A stretch of 22,129 bases of DNA from Candidatus Sulfopaludibacter sp. SbA3 (GCA_945861255.1 CAMAUG010000020.1:1-22129); one strand, 5' to 3'; positions 14,301 to 22,129 are shown, counted from the first letter of the stretch. A program made the numbers and translations. The notes: generated by a model not told the origin, from the sequence alone.

Positions 14301-14375
14301 CCAATCCACCGCTCCCTCACGGTCGCGGCTCTGAAAGCGCTACTGAGCCGCGACCGTGAGGGAGCGGTGGGTTGG
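14301..14375. repeat. Long perfect palindrome (REP-like), 26-bp arms
   Basis: The arms at 14306-14331 (begins CCACCGCTCCCTCACGG, ends CGCGGCTC) and 14345-14370 are exact reverse complements around a 13-base loop. Five further bases on each side (14301-14305, 14371-14375) pair with one G-T wobble, giving about 31 bp. It sits between fabF and etfB on the minus strand. It could stop or weaken fabF read-through into etfB, but there is no T-tract. Related half copies occur at 8686 and 12456, so a dispersed repeat family is more likely than a one-off terminator. Confidence 0.9.
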
Positions 14376-14409
14376 CCGCGCGCATCAATAGGCCGTACCG
14401 CCGGAGAAC

Positions 14410-15654
14410 CTAAGCCGCGTCCGGCTTTTTGAAAATCAAGCAGCCGTTGGTCCCGCCGAATCCAAACGAATTCGACAGCGCGTAATCGATCTTCATCCCT
14501 CGCGCGTGGTTCGGCACATAGTCCAGATCGCACTCCGGGTCCGGCACGCTCAGGTTGATGGTTGGGGGAGCGATCTGGTCGCGTATGGCCAACACGGTAA
14601 GACCGGCTTCCAATCCTCCGGCGCCGCCCAGCAAGTGGCCGGTCATGGACTTGGTGGAACTCACCGCCAACGTCTTGGAGTGCTCTCCGAAAACACGTTT
14701 GATCGCATGGGATTCGATTCGATCGCCCACCGGTGTGGAGGTTCCGTGCGCGTTGACGTAATCGATGGCCTCCGGCGCAAGCCCGGCATCGCGCAGGCAG
14801 TTTTTCATAACGCGGTAGGCGCCGTCGCCGTCCTCCGATGGCGCGGTGATGTGGAAGGCGTCCGCCGACATGCCATAGCCCACGATCTCCGCCAGAATAT
14901 TCGCGCCGCGCCGCAGCGCATGTTCGCGTTCTTCCAACACCAGGATGCCCGCGCCCTCGCCCACGATGAAGCCGTCGCGATCCTTGTCCCAGGGACGGCA
15001 GGCGCGCTCGGGTTCGTCGTTGCGTTGGGACAGCGCGCGCATCGCCGCGAACCCGCCGATACCCATCGGCGTGATGGCCGCTTCCGTGCCGCCGCAGATC
15101 ATCACGTCGGCATCGCCATATTGAATGATGCGAAATGAATCGCCGATGGCGTGCGCGCTGGTGGTGCAGGCGGTGGCGGTGGCGGAGTTGGGTCCCCTGG
15201 CGCCGTTGCGGATGGAAACGTGCCCGGAAGCAAGGTTGATAATCGTCGCGGGAATGAAAAACGGGGAAATGCGCGACGGGCCTTTCTCGAGCAAATTGCG
15301 GTGCTCCCGCTCAATCACCTCAAATCCGCCGATGCCGCTGCCGATGTACACGCCGGTGCGTTCGGATTCCTCGCGAGGCACTTTGAATCCCGAGCCTTGC
15401 ATGGCGAAGTCGCTCGCCGCAATGGCGAACTGAATAAACCGCCCCATCTTCTTGATTTCTTTTTTCTCAATGTAGTCGCCCGGATCGAAACCCTTCACTT
15501 CACCCGCGATCCGGCAGTTGAAGCCGGTGGGATCGAACGATGTGATGGGAGCAATGCCGTTCTGGCCGCTCTTGATCGCTTGCCAGACCGCTTCCGTGCC
15601 AATGCCCACCGATGTCAAAAGGCCGACACCAGTAACGACGACTCTGCGTTTCAA
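14410..15654 (-). CDS. fabF: 3-oxoacyl-ACP synthase II FabF
   Basis: 414 residues, as expected for FabF. The Cys-His-His triad falls at the same numbers as in E. coli FabF: C163 in ATACTTSAHAI, H303 in NAHGTSTPVGD and H340 in MTGHLLGGAGG. SNSFGFGGTNGCLIF closes the protein. It extends acyl-ACP by condensation with malonyl-ACP. The start is TTG (15652-15654), giving MKRRVVVTGVG; GGAG lies eight bases before it. It is 34 bases downstream of acpP, the classic acpP-fabF operon. Confidence 0.96.
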   Translation of the reverse strand: MKRRVVVTGVGLLTSVGIGTEAVWQAIKSGQNGIAPITSFDPTGFNCRIAGEVKGFDPGDYIEKKEIKKMGRFIQFAIAASDFAMQGSGFKVPREESERTGVYIGSGIGGFEVIEREHRNLLEKGPSRISPFFIPATIINLASGHVSIRNGARGPNSATATACTTSAHAIGDSFRIIQYGDADVMICGGTEAAITPMGIGGFAAMRALSQRNDEPERACRPWDKDRDGFIVGEGAGILVLEEREHALRRGANILAEIVGYGMSADAFHITAPSEDGDGAYRVMKNCLRDAGLAPEAIDYVNAHGTSTPVGDRIESHAIKRVFGEHSKTLAVSSTKSMTGHLLGGAGGLEAGLTVLAIRDQIAPPTINLSVPDPECDLDYVPNHARGMKIDYALSNSFGFGGTNGCLIFKKPDAA

Positions 15655-15688
15655 ATGGAGATCTCCGGAAATGTTGGGACGCCTCGGC

Positions 15689-15922
15689 CTATTTCTTCTT
15701 GGCCTCGAGGTAGTCGATGGCGTTCTTCACGGTGGCGATCTTCTCGGCGTCTTCGTCGGGAATATCGATGTCGAACGCTTCCTCGAACGCCATCACCAAT
15801 TCGACGATATCCAGCGAGTCGGCGCCCAAGTCGTCGACGAAGCTCGCGGTGGGATCGACTTGTGCTTCATCCACGCCGAGCTGCTCGACGATAATTTGCT
15901 TAACCTTCTGCTCTACGGACAT
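15689..15922 (-). CDS. acpP: Acyl carrier protein
   Basis: 77 residues, acidic, with the DSLD motif: S36 in LGADSLDIVEL is the site for 4'-phosphopantetheine. The rest (VKQIIVEQLGVDEAQV, FEEAFDIDIPDEDAEKI, TVKNAIDYLEAKKK) is a textbook ACP. It carries the growing chain in fatty acid synthesis and supplies FabF, encoded just downstream. The ATG is preceded by GGGAGG at a good distance, and a strong-looking promoter lies at 15955-15983. Confidence 0.97.
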   Translation of the reverse strand: MSVEQKVKQIIVEQLGVDEAQVDPTASFVDDLGADSLDIVELVMAFEEAFDIDIPDEDAEKIATVKNAIDYLEAKKK

Positions 15923-15954
15923 GCATCCTCCCGGATCTCAGTTGCAAAGTCTTG

Positions 15955-15983
15955 ATTCTAGCGGGTAGGGGCCGCCATGGCAA
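15955..15983 (-). promoter_or_regulatory. Sigma-70-type promoter for acpP-fabF
   Basis: On the minus strand TTGCCA (15978-15983), a 17-base spacer, then TAGAAT (15955-15960). Transcription would start near 15948, leaving a leader of about 25 bases with GGGAGG before the acpP ATG. Both hexamers are close to consensus, with ideal spacing. Confidence 0.75.
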
Positions 15984-16101
15984 GTCGAATTTGCGGCGAG
16001 TCAAGGAAATCAATCCTTTGCGGGGCGCCTGACTGCGGAGATACCCGGCAAAGGGCGGGAGATGCTTCGCGGAAAGCTCCAGCCGGGTACCTCATACTCA
16101 A

Positions 16102-16122
16102 GCGCCGGAGCGGCGCCGGCGC
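16102..16122 (-). terminator. GC-rich hairpin downstream of the acyl-CoA ligase gene
   Basis: GCGCCGG (16102-16108) and CCGGCGC (16116-16122) are perfect 7-bp arms with a 7-base loop, just after the ligase stop at 16128. No T-tract follows on the minus strand, so termination is only possible, not shown. Confidence 0.35.
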
Positions 16123-16127
16123 GAAGG

Positions 16128-17561
16128 TTAGCCGGCGGATTCCGCCGTCGTAGCGGCCTGGATGCGGAGATCCACAAGAGCACGGCGCTGAACTTTTCCG
16201 GTGGCGCCCTTGGGAAGTGCCGGGAGGAAGACTACTCGCTCCGGACACTTGTATTCCGCCAGATGCCGGCGTGAAAACGCGATCAGTTCCTCGGCGGAAG
16301 CGGAGTGACCCGGGCGTATCGCGACAAACGCAAGAACCACCTCGCCCCAGTAGGTGTCCGGCTCGCCGATCACGCCTGCTTCGGCGACGGCGGGGTGTTG
16401 ATAGAGAATTTCTTCCACTTCCTGAGGAGAGATGTTGGACCCTCCGCGCACGATGATCTCTTTCTTTCGTCCGCGGAACCACACGAAGCCGTCGGCATCG
16501 ATCTCCACCAGGTCTCCGGTCTTGAGCCAGCCGTCCTCAAACGGAGCAGTGCCCCAATAGCCGACGGCGATGCCGGATCCCCTCATCCACAGCTCGCCCT
16601 CGACTGCCCTAATCTCAACGTCGCCCACCGGCCGGCCCATGCTGCCGGGGCGGTTCCTGTCCGGGTGGTTGGCCAGCGTGGGCAAACCCTCCGTCATCCC
16701 GAACCCCTCCACCATCGGATGCCCAAATGTGGCGGCATATTCTTCCTGCAGCGGAACCGGCACGGTGTCTCCGCCGCATATCGCCAGACGGCCCGTGGCG
16801 ATGCGGCGAGGGCGTGCGCGTTGTTCCATCAGCAGCGCGCGAACCAGCGTGGGCAACGCCATGTAGAATGTAGCGCCGCTACGCTCCCAGGTGTCCAGAA
16901 CAGTCGCCGCGTCGAACACTGGAACGATGGTAACCGTCGCCCCCATCCATAAAGAAGAGATCAGCAGCATGATGGCTCCCGAGGCATGCACCATGGCTGT
17001 AAAGAGCAGCGTATGGTCTTCCGGTAACAGGCCCCACGCGTCCATGTAGCTCGCGTTGCCGGCGAGCGTGCGCTGAGAATGGATCACGCCCTTGGGGCGG
17101 GCCGTGGTGCCGCTGGTATAGAGCAGCAAGGCGGGATCGCCGGCGTTCGGAACGGGCAGTGTACGCCTGTCCTGCTCCGGCTCCGCGGCATCCCCACCGG
17201 CCTCGAGTTCCAACGAAGGAACAGCGGTGGGGATTCGCAGGTCTGCTTGCGCCACGTAGGCTCGCGCCCCGCTATGTTCCAGGACGTAGGCGATCTCCTC
17301 CGGCGTCAGGCGATTGTTCACCGGGACCGCAACGAAACCGGCGGCGAAGCAAGCGTAGTAGCCCGTGGCCAGATCGATGCCATTCCTCAAGTGCAGTGCA
17401 ATTCGATCTCCCGGCTGTAAACCCGCCCGCAGCCATGCGTGGGCCACATGTTGAGCCCGCGCCGCGAATTGTGCGTAGGTGAGTGTTGTGTCTTCGCAAA
17501 CCAGCGCCCTTTTTCCACCCTGCTCGGCGGCGAGCGCTTTCAGACGGTTCCAGATCAGCAT
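16128..17561 (-). CDS. AMP-forming acyl-CoA synthetase/ligase (class I adenylating enzyme)
   Basis: 477 residues from ATG 17559-17561, which has GGGGAG seven bases upstream; a TTG at 17576 in frame overlaps that site and is less likely. The phosphate loop YTSGTTARPKG is at 148-158. GFGMTEG, GWLKTGDLVEID, GFVWFRGRKKEIIVRGG and NISPQEVEEILYQHP mark the core and hinge. K456 in PKGATGKVQRR is the adenylation lysine. It activates a carboxylic acid as acyl-AMP and transfers it to CoA; the acid is not identifiable, and a fatty or aromatic acid is likely. At 477 residues it is slightly short. The 192 bases upstream, toward the ADOP gene, show no gene I recognise. Confidence 0.88.
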   Translation of the reverse strand: MLIWNRLKALAAEQGGKRALVCEDTTLTYAQFAARAQHVAHAWLRAGLQPGDRIALHLRNGIDLATGYYACFAAGFVAVPVNNRLTPEEIAYVLEHSGARAYVAQADLRIPTAVPSLELEAGGDAAEPEQDRRTLPVPNAGDPALLLYTSGTTARPKGVIHSQRTLAGNASYMDAWGLLPEDHTLLFTAMVHASGAIMLLISSLWMGATVTIVPVFDAATVLDTWERSGATFYMALPTLVRALLMEQRARPRRIATGRLAICGGDTVPVPLQEEYAATFGHPMVEGFGMTEGLPTLANHPDRNRPGSMGRPVGDVEIRAVEGELWMRGSGIAVGYWGTAPFEDGWLKTGDLVEIDADGFVWFRGRKKEIIVRGGSNISPQEVEEILYQHPAVAEAGVIGEPDTYWGEVVLAFVAIRPGHSASAEELIAFSRRHLAEYKCPERVVFLPALPKGATGKVQRRALVDLRIQAATTAESAG

Positions 17562-17753
17562 GGCATTGCTCCCCAATCATTGTACGTAAGAGCGTCCAGA
17601 TTGGATGATGTGTACCAGGTGGGGAAAACAGGTAGCTTCCGCGCGCGTGAAACACTTATGAACCAATTCTGGTTGTCATAGCGATACGCGAGCGGGTGGC
17701 CGAACCAGTTCGCGAAGCAATTTCCCGGAGCTGATGACGGAAGCAGACCGCAT

Positions 17754-20435
17754 TCAGCCGACTCTGAGAGCAACCTTCGGATCTCCACCCGCGGCACGCG
17801 ATGCCGGCCAGACTGCCGCTCCCAGGGAAACAAGAAAGAGAAATATCGACACCGAGCCGAGGACCAGAGGATCTCTCGGGGAGACTTGATAAACCAATTC
17901 GGCTCCGAATGGAGCGAACACAAATACCGTACCGGCGCCGATGGCCTCGCCCAGCACGACATACACCAGAATGCGTGAGATCATCTCTCGCATTAAGCGA
18001 TGCCGCGGCGCACCCAACGCATTTCGGATTGCAATCTCACTCCCGCGCGCCACCATTGCTTCCGTCGTTACGCTGTAGACGCCGGTCGCGGCCAGGATAG
18101 CCGCACAGACGCCGAACCACAAGAGCAAGGTCATGTTGAATCTATGCCGGGCCGCGTTGGAATCGATAAGCTCGCCCATGGTGGCCACGCCCGACATGGC
18201 CTGACTTGCATCGATTTCCGCGAGGACCCGCCGTACGGTTGCCGCGAGATCCGGGGCAGCTTGCCTGCCTCGAAGCACTACATAGTTTGTGGGCTGCGTG
18301 GCTTGGGTGAAGGGCACGAAGATGCCGGCGCCCCTCTGGGTAAGACCGCGGTAGCGTGCATCGGCGGCGATTCCCACCACCTTGCTCCATTTATCGAAGT
18401 TTAGTCCGTGGCGCAGGCGGTAGCCCAATGGAGCGAAACCTGCCTCCTGAATTTGTTTCGCGAGCGTCTGGCTGATGATCACCACCGGCAAGCCGTCTTG
18501 ATCATCGTGCTCGTCAAAGTCCCGCCCGGCGAGCAGTGCCGTGCCGACGGTTTGAAAGTAACCAGGAGTCACTACTTCGTAATTCGTCTTCGGAAGCACC
18601 TTGCGATCTTTGCCGGCGGTTTCGAATGCAAATTCATAAGTGACATCCCATCCGATGGTTCCCTCCAGCGGGCGCAACAAGATCGCAGCCGCCGAGTCGA
18701 CTCCCGGCGATTCCCGCAGCCGCTTCAGAAGAAGGCTGTAGAAGCGGCGACGGGCTTCAACAGTGATTCCTTGGCCTGGAAACACGCCGGGTCCGCGCAG
18801 TTGCAAGTTCACGGTCAAGGCATCGCGATTTTCAAAGCCTATGTCGACGGACATCATTGATCGATAGGTCAGCACCAGCACCACGGCCAATACAAGCAAC
18901 GTTAGTGTTATAGAGGCCTGTCCCAGAACGAATAGATTTCTGGTGCGGCTACCACTTCGAGAGAGGGACGCTCGGTGGCCGCCTTCGCGAAGCGTCGACT
19001 CCATGTTCATGCGCGTTGCCGGCCATCCGGGTATGATTGCGCACGCCACAGCCGCCAGAGCCGCCACGCCAACAGCGAAGTAGAAGGTATTCAGGTTCAG
19101 GGTCGCGTCCTGCAATCGGGGAATGTCGGCCGGAGCCATTCGAATCAGGAAGTGAACTATCGATTGCGCCAGACCCAACCCAGCCACGACGGCGAGCATC
19201 GCGATCAACGAAGCCTCGGTACCGAGCTGCGTCAGGACTTGAAAACGTGTTGCACCCAACGCCCGGCGTATCGCGATCTCAGGCTGGCGCGACAACGTGC
19301 GTGAAAGCACCAGATTGCCCGCGCTGATGATCGATGCGGCCAGAAGCAACAACGACGCGCTCAGCATGATCCACAAGTGCACTCGTGCCGATCCGGTCCA
19401 ATAGTCGACCAAGGGTGTCACCATTCCGATCTGGGAGGCCGAATAGTACTTGGGAGAATCGACTGCCAGACGATGAAACAGGGCATTCACTTCGGAAGAA
19501 ATGCGCTGATGTGCAATTCCGGGTTTCGCTCTCACGATTGCCTGGAGGAACGTCGCGTCTCGTCGCTCCACGATTCGTTGCTCGACGCCTAACGGAACCC
19601 ACAACCCAACCCCGCGTGGGAACTCCACTCCCGGCGCCATCACGCCGATGACGGTGTGTCCCTGGCCATTGAGGCGGACAAGCCGCCCGGCAATGCCACG
19701 GTCCGCGCTAAAGTGAGACCGCCATACTCGATCCGATAAGATGACCACGGGTGCCGCGCCTACCCGCTCATCAGCACTGCTGAAGTCGCGCCCTAATATA
19801 GGCGAGACTCCCAGGACGCGGAAGAAGTCGTGCGACACAAGAGAAGCCTCAATTTGGACCGGGTCGCTATTGCCGGATTGAAGGACTCTCGCATAGCCGT
19901 AAAGGGACGCCGGCATCACCGCCACATACTCAAAATCTTGAATATTTTCCTGAAGGTCGCGAAGTTCAGGATACGCGAGTTCTTCGACGTGACTGCCGGC
20001 AAGGGGATCCAGTTTCCTGATCACATGAATCGATGATTGTCCGGGAAACGGCAGCGGTCTAAGCAAAACAGCGTCAGTCAATGAGAACATTGCGACGGCC
20101 ATCCCAATTCCCAGCGCTAGAATCGCGGAGGCGGGCAGGTACGCAGCCTTGTTTCTCAGGACCGTGCGCAGAGCGAGGCGCGCGTACCTGGCTGCCACGC
20201 GAAGGCTATGGACAGAGCTGGTCTCGTAAACACTTTCTTCTATAGCTGTGCGATTCCCTAATTTCATGCGGGCGAAGCGCCCGGCTTCTTCCTCTGTGTC
20301 TCCCAGTGCGAGGCGTTCCTCTTTTAGCGCTTCCAGGTGGTGCTCCATCTCATCGGGCAAGTGATGATCGGATGGGCCGCGATCCAACAGCGCCCCAAAC
20401 CCTGCTCGAAGCCATGCTTGAAGGTGTCGCAGCAT
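17754..20435 (-). CDS. ADOP-type ABC permease (MacB/FtsX duplicated permease with prefix domain)
   Basis: 893 residues. The N-terminal cytoplasmic prefix (about 1-75, with DEMEHHLEALKEERLALGDT and ARMKLGN) is the 'permease prefix domain' of acidobacterial duplicated orphan permeases. Then follow a membrane helix (about 97-125), a MacB-like periplasmic domain with LRPLPFPG, an FtsX domain with three helices containing EIAIRRALGATRFQVLTQL, a second membrane helix and periplasmic domain (from about residue 505), and a last FtsX domain with SEIAIRNALGAPRHRLMREM. There is no ATPase gene beside it, which is why such proteins are called orphans. Roles are mostly unknown; antimicrobial or lipoprotein export is inferred from MacB. 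A padR gene diverges from it, as is usual. Confidence 0.92.
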   Translation of the reverse strand: MLRHLQAWLRAGFGALLDRGPSDHHLPDEMEHHLEALKEERLALGDTEEEAGRFARMKLGNRTAIEESVYETSSVHSLRVAARYARLALRTVLRNKAAYLPASAILALGIGMAVAMFSLTDAVLLRPLPFPGQSSIHVIRKLDPLAGSHVEELAYPELRDLQENIQDFEYVAVMPASLYGYARVLQSGNSDPVQIEASLVSHDFFRVLGVSPILGRDFSSADERVGAAPVVILSDRVWRSHFSADRGIAGRLVRLNGQGHTVIGVMAPGVEFPRGVGLWVPLGVEQRIVERRDATFLQAIVRAKPGIAHQRISSEVNALFHRLAVDSPKYYSASQIGMVTPLVDYWTGSARVHLWIMLSASLLLLAASIISAGNLVLSRTLSRQPEIAIRRALGATRFQVLTQLGTEASLIAMLAVVAGLGLAQSIVHFLIRMAPADIPRLQDATLNLNTFYFAVGVAALAAVACAIIPGWPATRMNMESTLREGGHRASLSRSGSRTRNLFVLGQASITLTLLVLAVVLVLTYRSMMSVDIGFENRDALTVNLQLRGPGVFPGQGITVEARRRFYSLLLKRLRESPGVDSAAAILLRPLEGTIGWDVTYEFAFETAGKDRKVLPKTNYEVVTPGYFQTVGTALLAGRDFDEHDDQDGLPVVIISQTLAKQIQEAGFAPLGYRLRHGLNFDKWSKVVGIAADARYRGLTQRGAGIFVPFTQATQPTNYVVLRGRQAAPDLAATVRRVLAEIDASQAMSGVATMGELIDSNAARHRFNMTLLLWFGVCAAILAATGVYSVTTEAMVARGSEIAIRNALGAPRHRLMREMISRILVYVVLGEAIGAGTVFVFAPFGAELVYQVSPRDPLVLGSVSIFLFLVSLGAAVWPASRAAGGDPKVALRVG

Positions 20436-20488
20436 CGCGCTTGCGGACTATACTAGCATCTCTACCTGTAGAATGGTACTCTTACAAT
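20436..20488. promoter_or_regulatory. Divergent ADOP/padR promoter and possible PadR operator
   Basis: Only 53 bases separate the two start codons. TGTA (20467-20470) and TACA (20483-20486) form a TGTA-N12-TACA dyad, a shape used by PadR-like regulators. TATACT (about 20447), TAGAAT (20469-20474) and TACAAT (20483-20488) are all -10-like on the plus strand; the last directly abuts the padR ATG. No Shine-Dalgarno is seen for padR. Autoregulation and control of the ADOP gene are inferred from layout. Confidence 0.5.
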
Positions 20489-20827
20489 ATGCCCGCCGAA
20501 AAGCAACCAGTGGATATTTTGCAGGGAACTCTGAACATGATGATTCTGCAAGTGCTGCTGCCCGGCGCGGCCAACGGCTATGAGATCGCCAAGCTCATCG
20601 AACGTCGATCCGACGAGCTTCTCCAGGTGGAGCACGGATCGCTTTACCCGGCTCTACGCCGTCTGGAAGCGCGAGGTCTCATCAAGGCCGGCTCGAGGAT
20701 TTCCCCGACCAACCGGCGTGCCCGCTATTACACGCTCACCGTAACAGGGAAGAAACAAGTCGTTGTTGAGCATTCACGCTGGCGCGCTCTGGTGCAGGCG
20801 ATTACGCGCGTGATGAAGCCGGCGTAA
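20489..20827 (+). CDS. PadR family transcriptional regulator
   Basis: 112 residues, the short PadR subtype with only one C-terminal helix. The winged-helix motifs are LQGTLNMMILQVL (12-23), NGYEIAKLIE (29-38), VEHGSLYPALRRLEARGLIK (47-66) and RARYYTLTVTGKK (77-89). PadR proteins are dimeric repressors. The first in-frame ATG with homology is 20489; the open frame runs further upstream through the ADOP 5' end but without homology. The divergent ADOP permease gene is the expected target. The gene ends before a GC hairpin at 20866. Confidence 0.93.
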   Translation: MPAEKQPVDILQGTLNMMILQVLLPGAANGYEIAKLIERRSDELLQVEHGSLYPALRRLEARGLIKAGSRISPTNRRARYYTLTVTGKKQVVVEHSRWRALVQAITRVMKPA

Positions 20828-20856
20828 CACCCGTCGACTTCAGCCCGGCGCCGCCC

Positions 20857-20889
20857 AAAAGAAGTCCGGGCGCCGATGAAGGCGCCCGG
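20857..20889 (-). terminator. Intrinsic terminator of the molybdopterin-binding protein gene
   Basis: CCGGGCGCC (20866-20874) and GGCGCCCGG (20881-20889) are perfect 9-bp arms with a 6-base loop. On the minus strand the hairpin is followed by ACTTCTTTT (20857-20865), a moderate T-rich run. It lies 63 bases after the minus-strand gene and 38 bases after the padR stop, so it may also help end padR transcription. Confidence 0.7.
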
Positions 20890-20952
20890 TTCAGAATGTC
20901 CGCAGGTGTGCCCGGAGGAAGCGCGTGGGCGGACAGGCCGAAATCGGTGAAG

Positions 20953-21924
20953 CTATCCCAGCAACCCTCCGTGTCCCAAGCAGGCCACTTCCCAGCCGGA
21001 GACGCGATAGCGCGCCAGCACGGGTGGCAGCACCAGATCCACGACGTTCGGTCGCGTGGAGCGGAAACAGCCCGGGGCGGAGATGATGGGGACTTCCTCT
21101 TTGTAACCCATCAAGAAAAGATTGCCGGGTTCCACGGGGGCCAGGAACCGCTCCAGATGGCAGCCGATGCGGGCCATTGCTCGTCCGATGACATCGTCGG
21201 GTCCGGCGGGCGCCGTTGTGGAAGCAACGAAGATCACGGTCGGATTCGCCTTTAACAGGTGCTGGAGGTTGCGGGCGACCGCGGCCTCTTCTTCGGTGCA
21301 CGCCAGGGAAAAACTGGCGGCCAGTCCAAACTGCTCCAGCCGCTGCCGCATGATGCTTTCAAATAGCTGCCGCGCGCGGTCCCCGTGCACCGGATCGGTG
21401 AAAAGGACCGCCACCTGCGGGCTGCGGATCGGCCTGGCCTGCAGAATGGGCCCGCGCTCTTTCAGGATGCTGATGACGGCTTCCAGTTGCGACTGCGGCA
21501 CCGCGAACGGCGTGCTCTTGATCGTGGCAATCCGCTGACCCGAGGGGGCGTAGCTGAAATTGGGCACGGTGGCGATGACGATGCTCGAAATGCAATTAAT
21601 CTGCTTAAGAAGGTCGTCATCCACCAGCACACAGCAGTCTTCGGTGGCCAGTATGTTGGCTCGCCCGCCCGCGACCAGGCGGTTTTCCAGGCATCCGCAA
21701 CCCGTTTCCGCAGCTGCCTGCTGGACGGCTTCGTCCTCGCCGATCTCGCCGTCTTCAAGCTCCGTCACCCAGACTTGGCCGAGTCCTTCGGTCTCTAGGA
21801 GCCGGACGTCGTCCTCATTAAGGATGTGCCCTTTTGCCAATAACTTACGGCCACCGTGCCGGAAGATGGTACAGCATAGGATGCGCCCAGTGGATTCGCG
21901 GATGTCAACGGTCTGAGCTCGCAT
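20953..21924 (-). CDS. Molybdopterin-binding protein (MoeA/MogA-like)
   Basis: 323 residues. The N-terminal part, GRKLLAKGHILNEDDVRLLE followed by VWVTELEDGEIGEDEAVQQA, is MoeA-like. The middle, IVIATVPNFSYAPSGQRIAT then IKSTPFAVP (about 115-145), is typical of molybdopterin-binding proteins linked to xanthine-dehydrogenase-type enzymes. The C-terminal half (about 165-323), with TTAPAGPDDVIGRAM, ERFLAPVEPGNLFLMGY and IISAPGCFRS, is the MoCF_biosynth fold. It probably binds or hands on molybdenum cofactor; the exact step is not clear. The N-terminal half is cysteine-rich (ILCC, GCGC, DCC). ATG 21922-21924 has GGGAGAG about six bases upstream. No molybdo-enzyme lies beside it; moaA is at the far left. 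Confidence 0.82.
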   Translation of the reverse strand: MRAQTVDIRESTGRILCCTIFRHGGRKLLAKGHILNEDDVRLLETEGLGQVWVTELEDGEIGEDEAVQQAAAETGCGCLENRLVAGGRANILATEDCCVLVDDDLLKQINCISSIVIATVPNFSYAPSGQRIATIKSTPFAVPQSQLEAVISILKERGPILQARPIRSPQVAVLFTDPVHGDRARQLFESIMRQRLEQFGLAASFSLACTEEEAAVARNLQHLLKANPTVIFVASTTAPAGPDDVIGRAMARIGCHLERFLAPVEPGNLFLMGYKEEVPIISAPGCFRSTRPNVVDLVLPPVLARYRVSGWEVACLGHGGLLG

Positions 21925-21983
21925 TTCAATCTCTCCCTACGACCCGGAGATACCAGCATCGCGTGATCCTCCATTTCCACACA

Positions 21984-22129
21984 GTAGTGTCCGGCTAACC
22001 GTAACTGGATGGGCGGCAAGCCATAGCAGCACAGGCTGTTAAGTCGTGTTTTGGGATTTTTCGATTTGAAAGTTCCGGATCGATTTCAGCCCTTGTTCGA
22101 TGCCCCGGATTTCCCAAGAGATCCTGGGG
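21984..22129 (-). mobile_element. Possible end of an insertion sequence with transposase C-terminus
   Basis: The minus strand has an open frame entering from the right edge and stopping at TAA 22039-22041, ending ISWEIRGIEQG then LKSIRNFQIEKSQNTT. Its base use is more AT-rich than the neighbours. About 50 bases further on lies TAGTGTCCGGCTAA (from 21985), similar to IS tips I recall. Both clues are weak; the second end and the rest of the gene are outside the window. Confidence 0.3.

Noticed and set aside
14269..14304. Extended etfB start (TTG)
   Set aside because: It lies in the palindrome and adds residues not found before MKIIVAIKQVP in EtfB.
15151..15894. 247-codon plus-strand ORF opposite fabF/acpP
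   Set aside because: Shadow of two well-identified genes; Arg/Ser-rich without motifs.
17555..17962. Minus-strand ORF of 135 codons over the ADOP end and the gap to the ligase
   Set aside because: It overlaps the ADOP gene in another frame, has no recognisable domain and no ribosome binding site.

Overview
The window is GC-rich bacterial DNA that looks like Acidobacteriota, probably the Solibacter/Bryobacter side. The main clue is a divergent pair near the right end: a short PadR regulator (20489-20827) beside an 893-residue double-FtsX permease with a cytoplasmic prefix domain. That is the 'ADOP' permease architecture, which is strongly associated with Acidobacteriota. A DUF2934 protein, a Uma2 protein and several dispersed palindromic repeats fit the same picture. 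The assignment comes from gene content alone.

Layout. 1-3634 (minus): a tight housekeeping operon transcribed ligA, DedA/VTT protein, nadA, moaA (moaA runs off the left edge). 3617-5485 (plus): a lipid/diacylglycerol kinase family gene and a YdjM-like membrane metal-dependent hydrolase. 5511-8514 (minus): a late flagellar operon transcribed flgM, FlgN-like chaperone, flgK, flgL. 8727-9293 (minus): a GmhA-type sugar-phosphate isomerase. 9453-9656: a 12-bp minisatellite array. 9662-11204 (plus): an ABC-2 polysaccharide/O-antigen-type exporter (permease plus ATPase). 11212-12429 (plus): an antitoxin remnant, a Uma2 protein and a DUF2934 protein. 12524-14268 (minus): etfB-etfA. 14410-15922 (minus): acpP-fabF with a good sigma-70-type promoter. 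16128-17561 (minus): an AMP-forming acyl-CoA ligase. 17754-20827: the ADOP/PadR pair. 20953-21924 (minus): a molybdopterin-binding protein. The last 150 bases may hold the end of an insertion sequence.

How the genes relate. FlgM, the FlgN-like protein, FlgK and FlgL form the hook-filament junction and sigma-28 control module. GmhA and the ABC-2 exporter both point to surface polysaccharide, but they diverge across the repeat array and no glycosyltransferases are present. acpP-fabF, the acyl-CoA ligase and EtfAB together form a fatty-acid synthesis/oxidation neighbourhood. moaA and the molybdopterin-binding protein both concern molybdenum cofactor but lie at opposite ends.

I did not find a convincing new multi-gene system. 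The least explained structures are non-coding: the minisatellite that supplies a ribosome binding site, a family of REP-like palindromes, an inverted repeat holding two convergent stop codons, 14-bp tandem repeats between flgK and flgL, and a hairpin in front of flgM.
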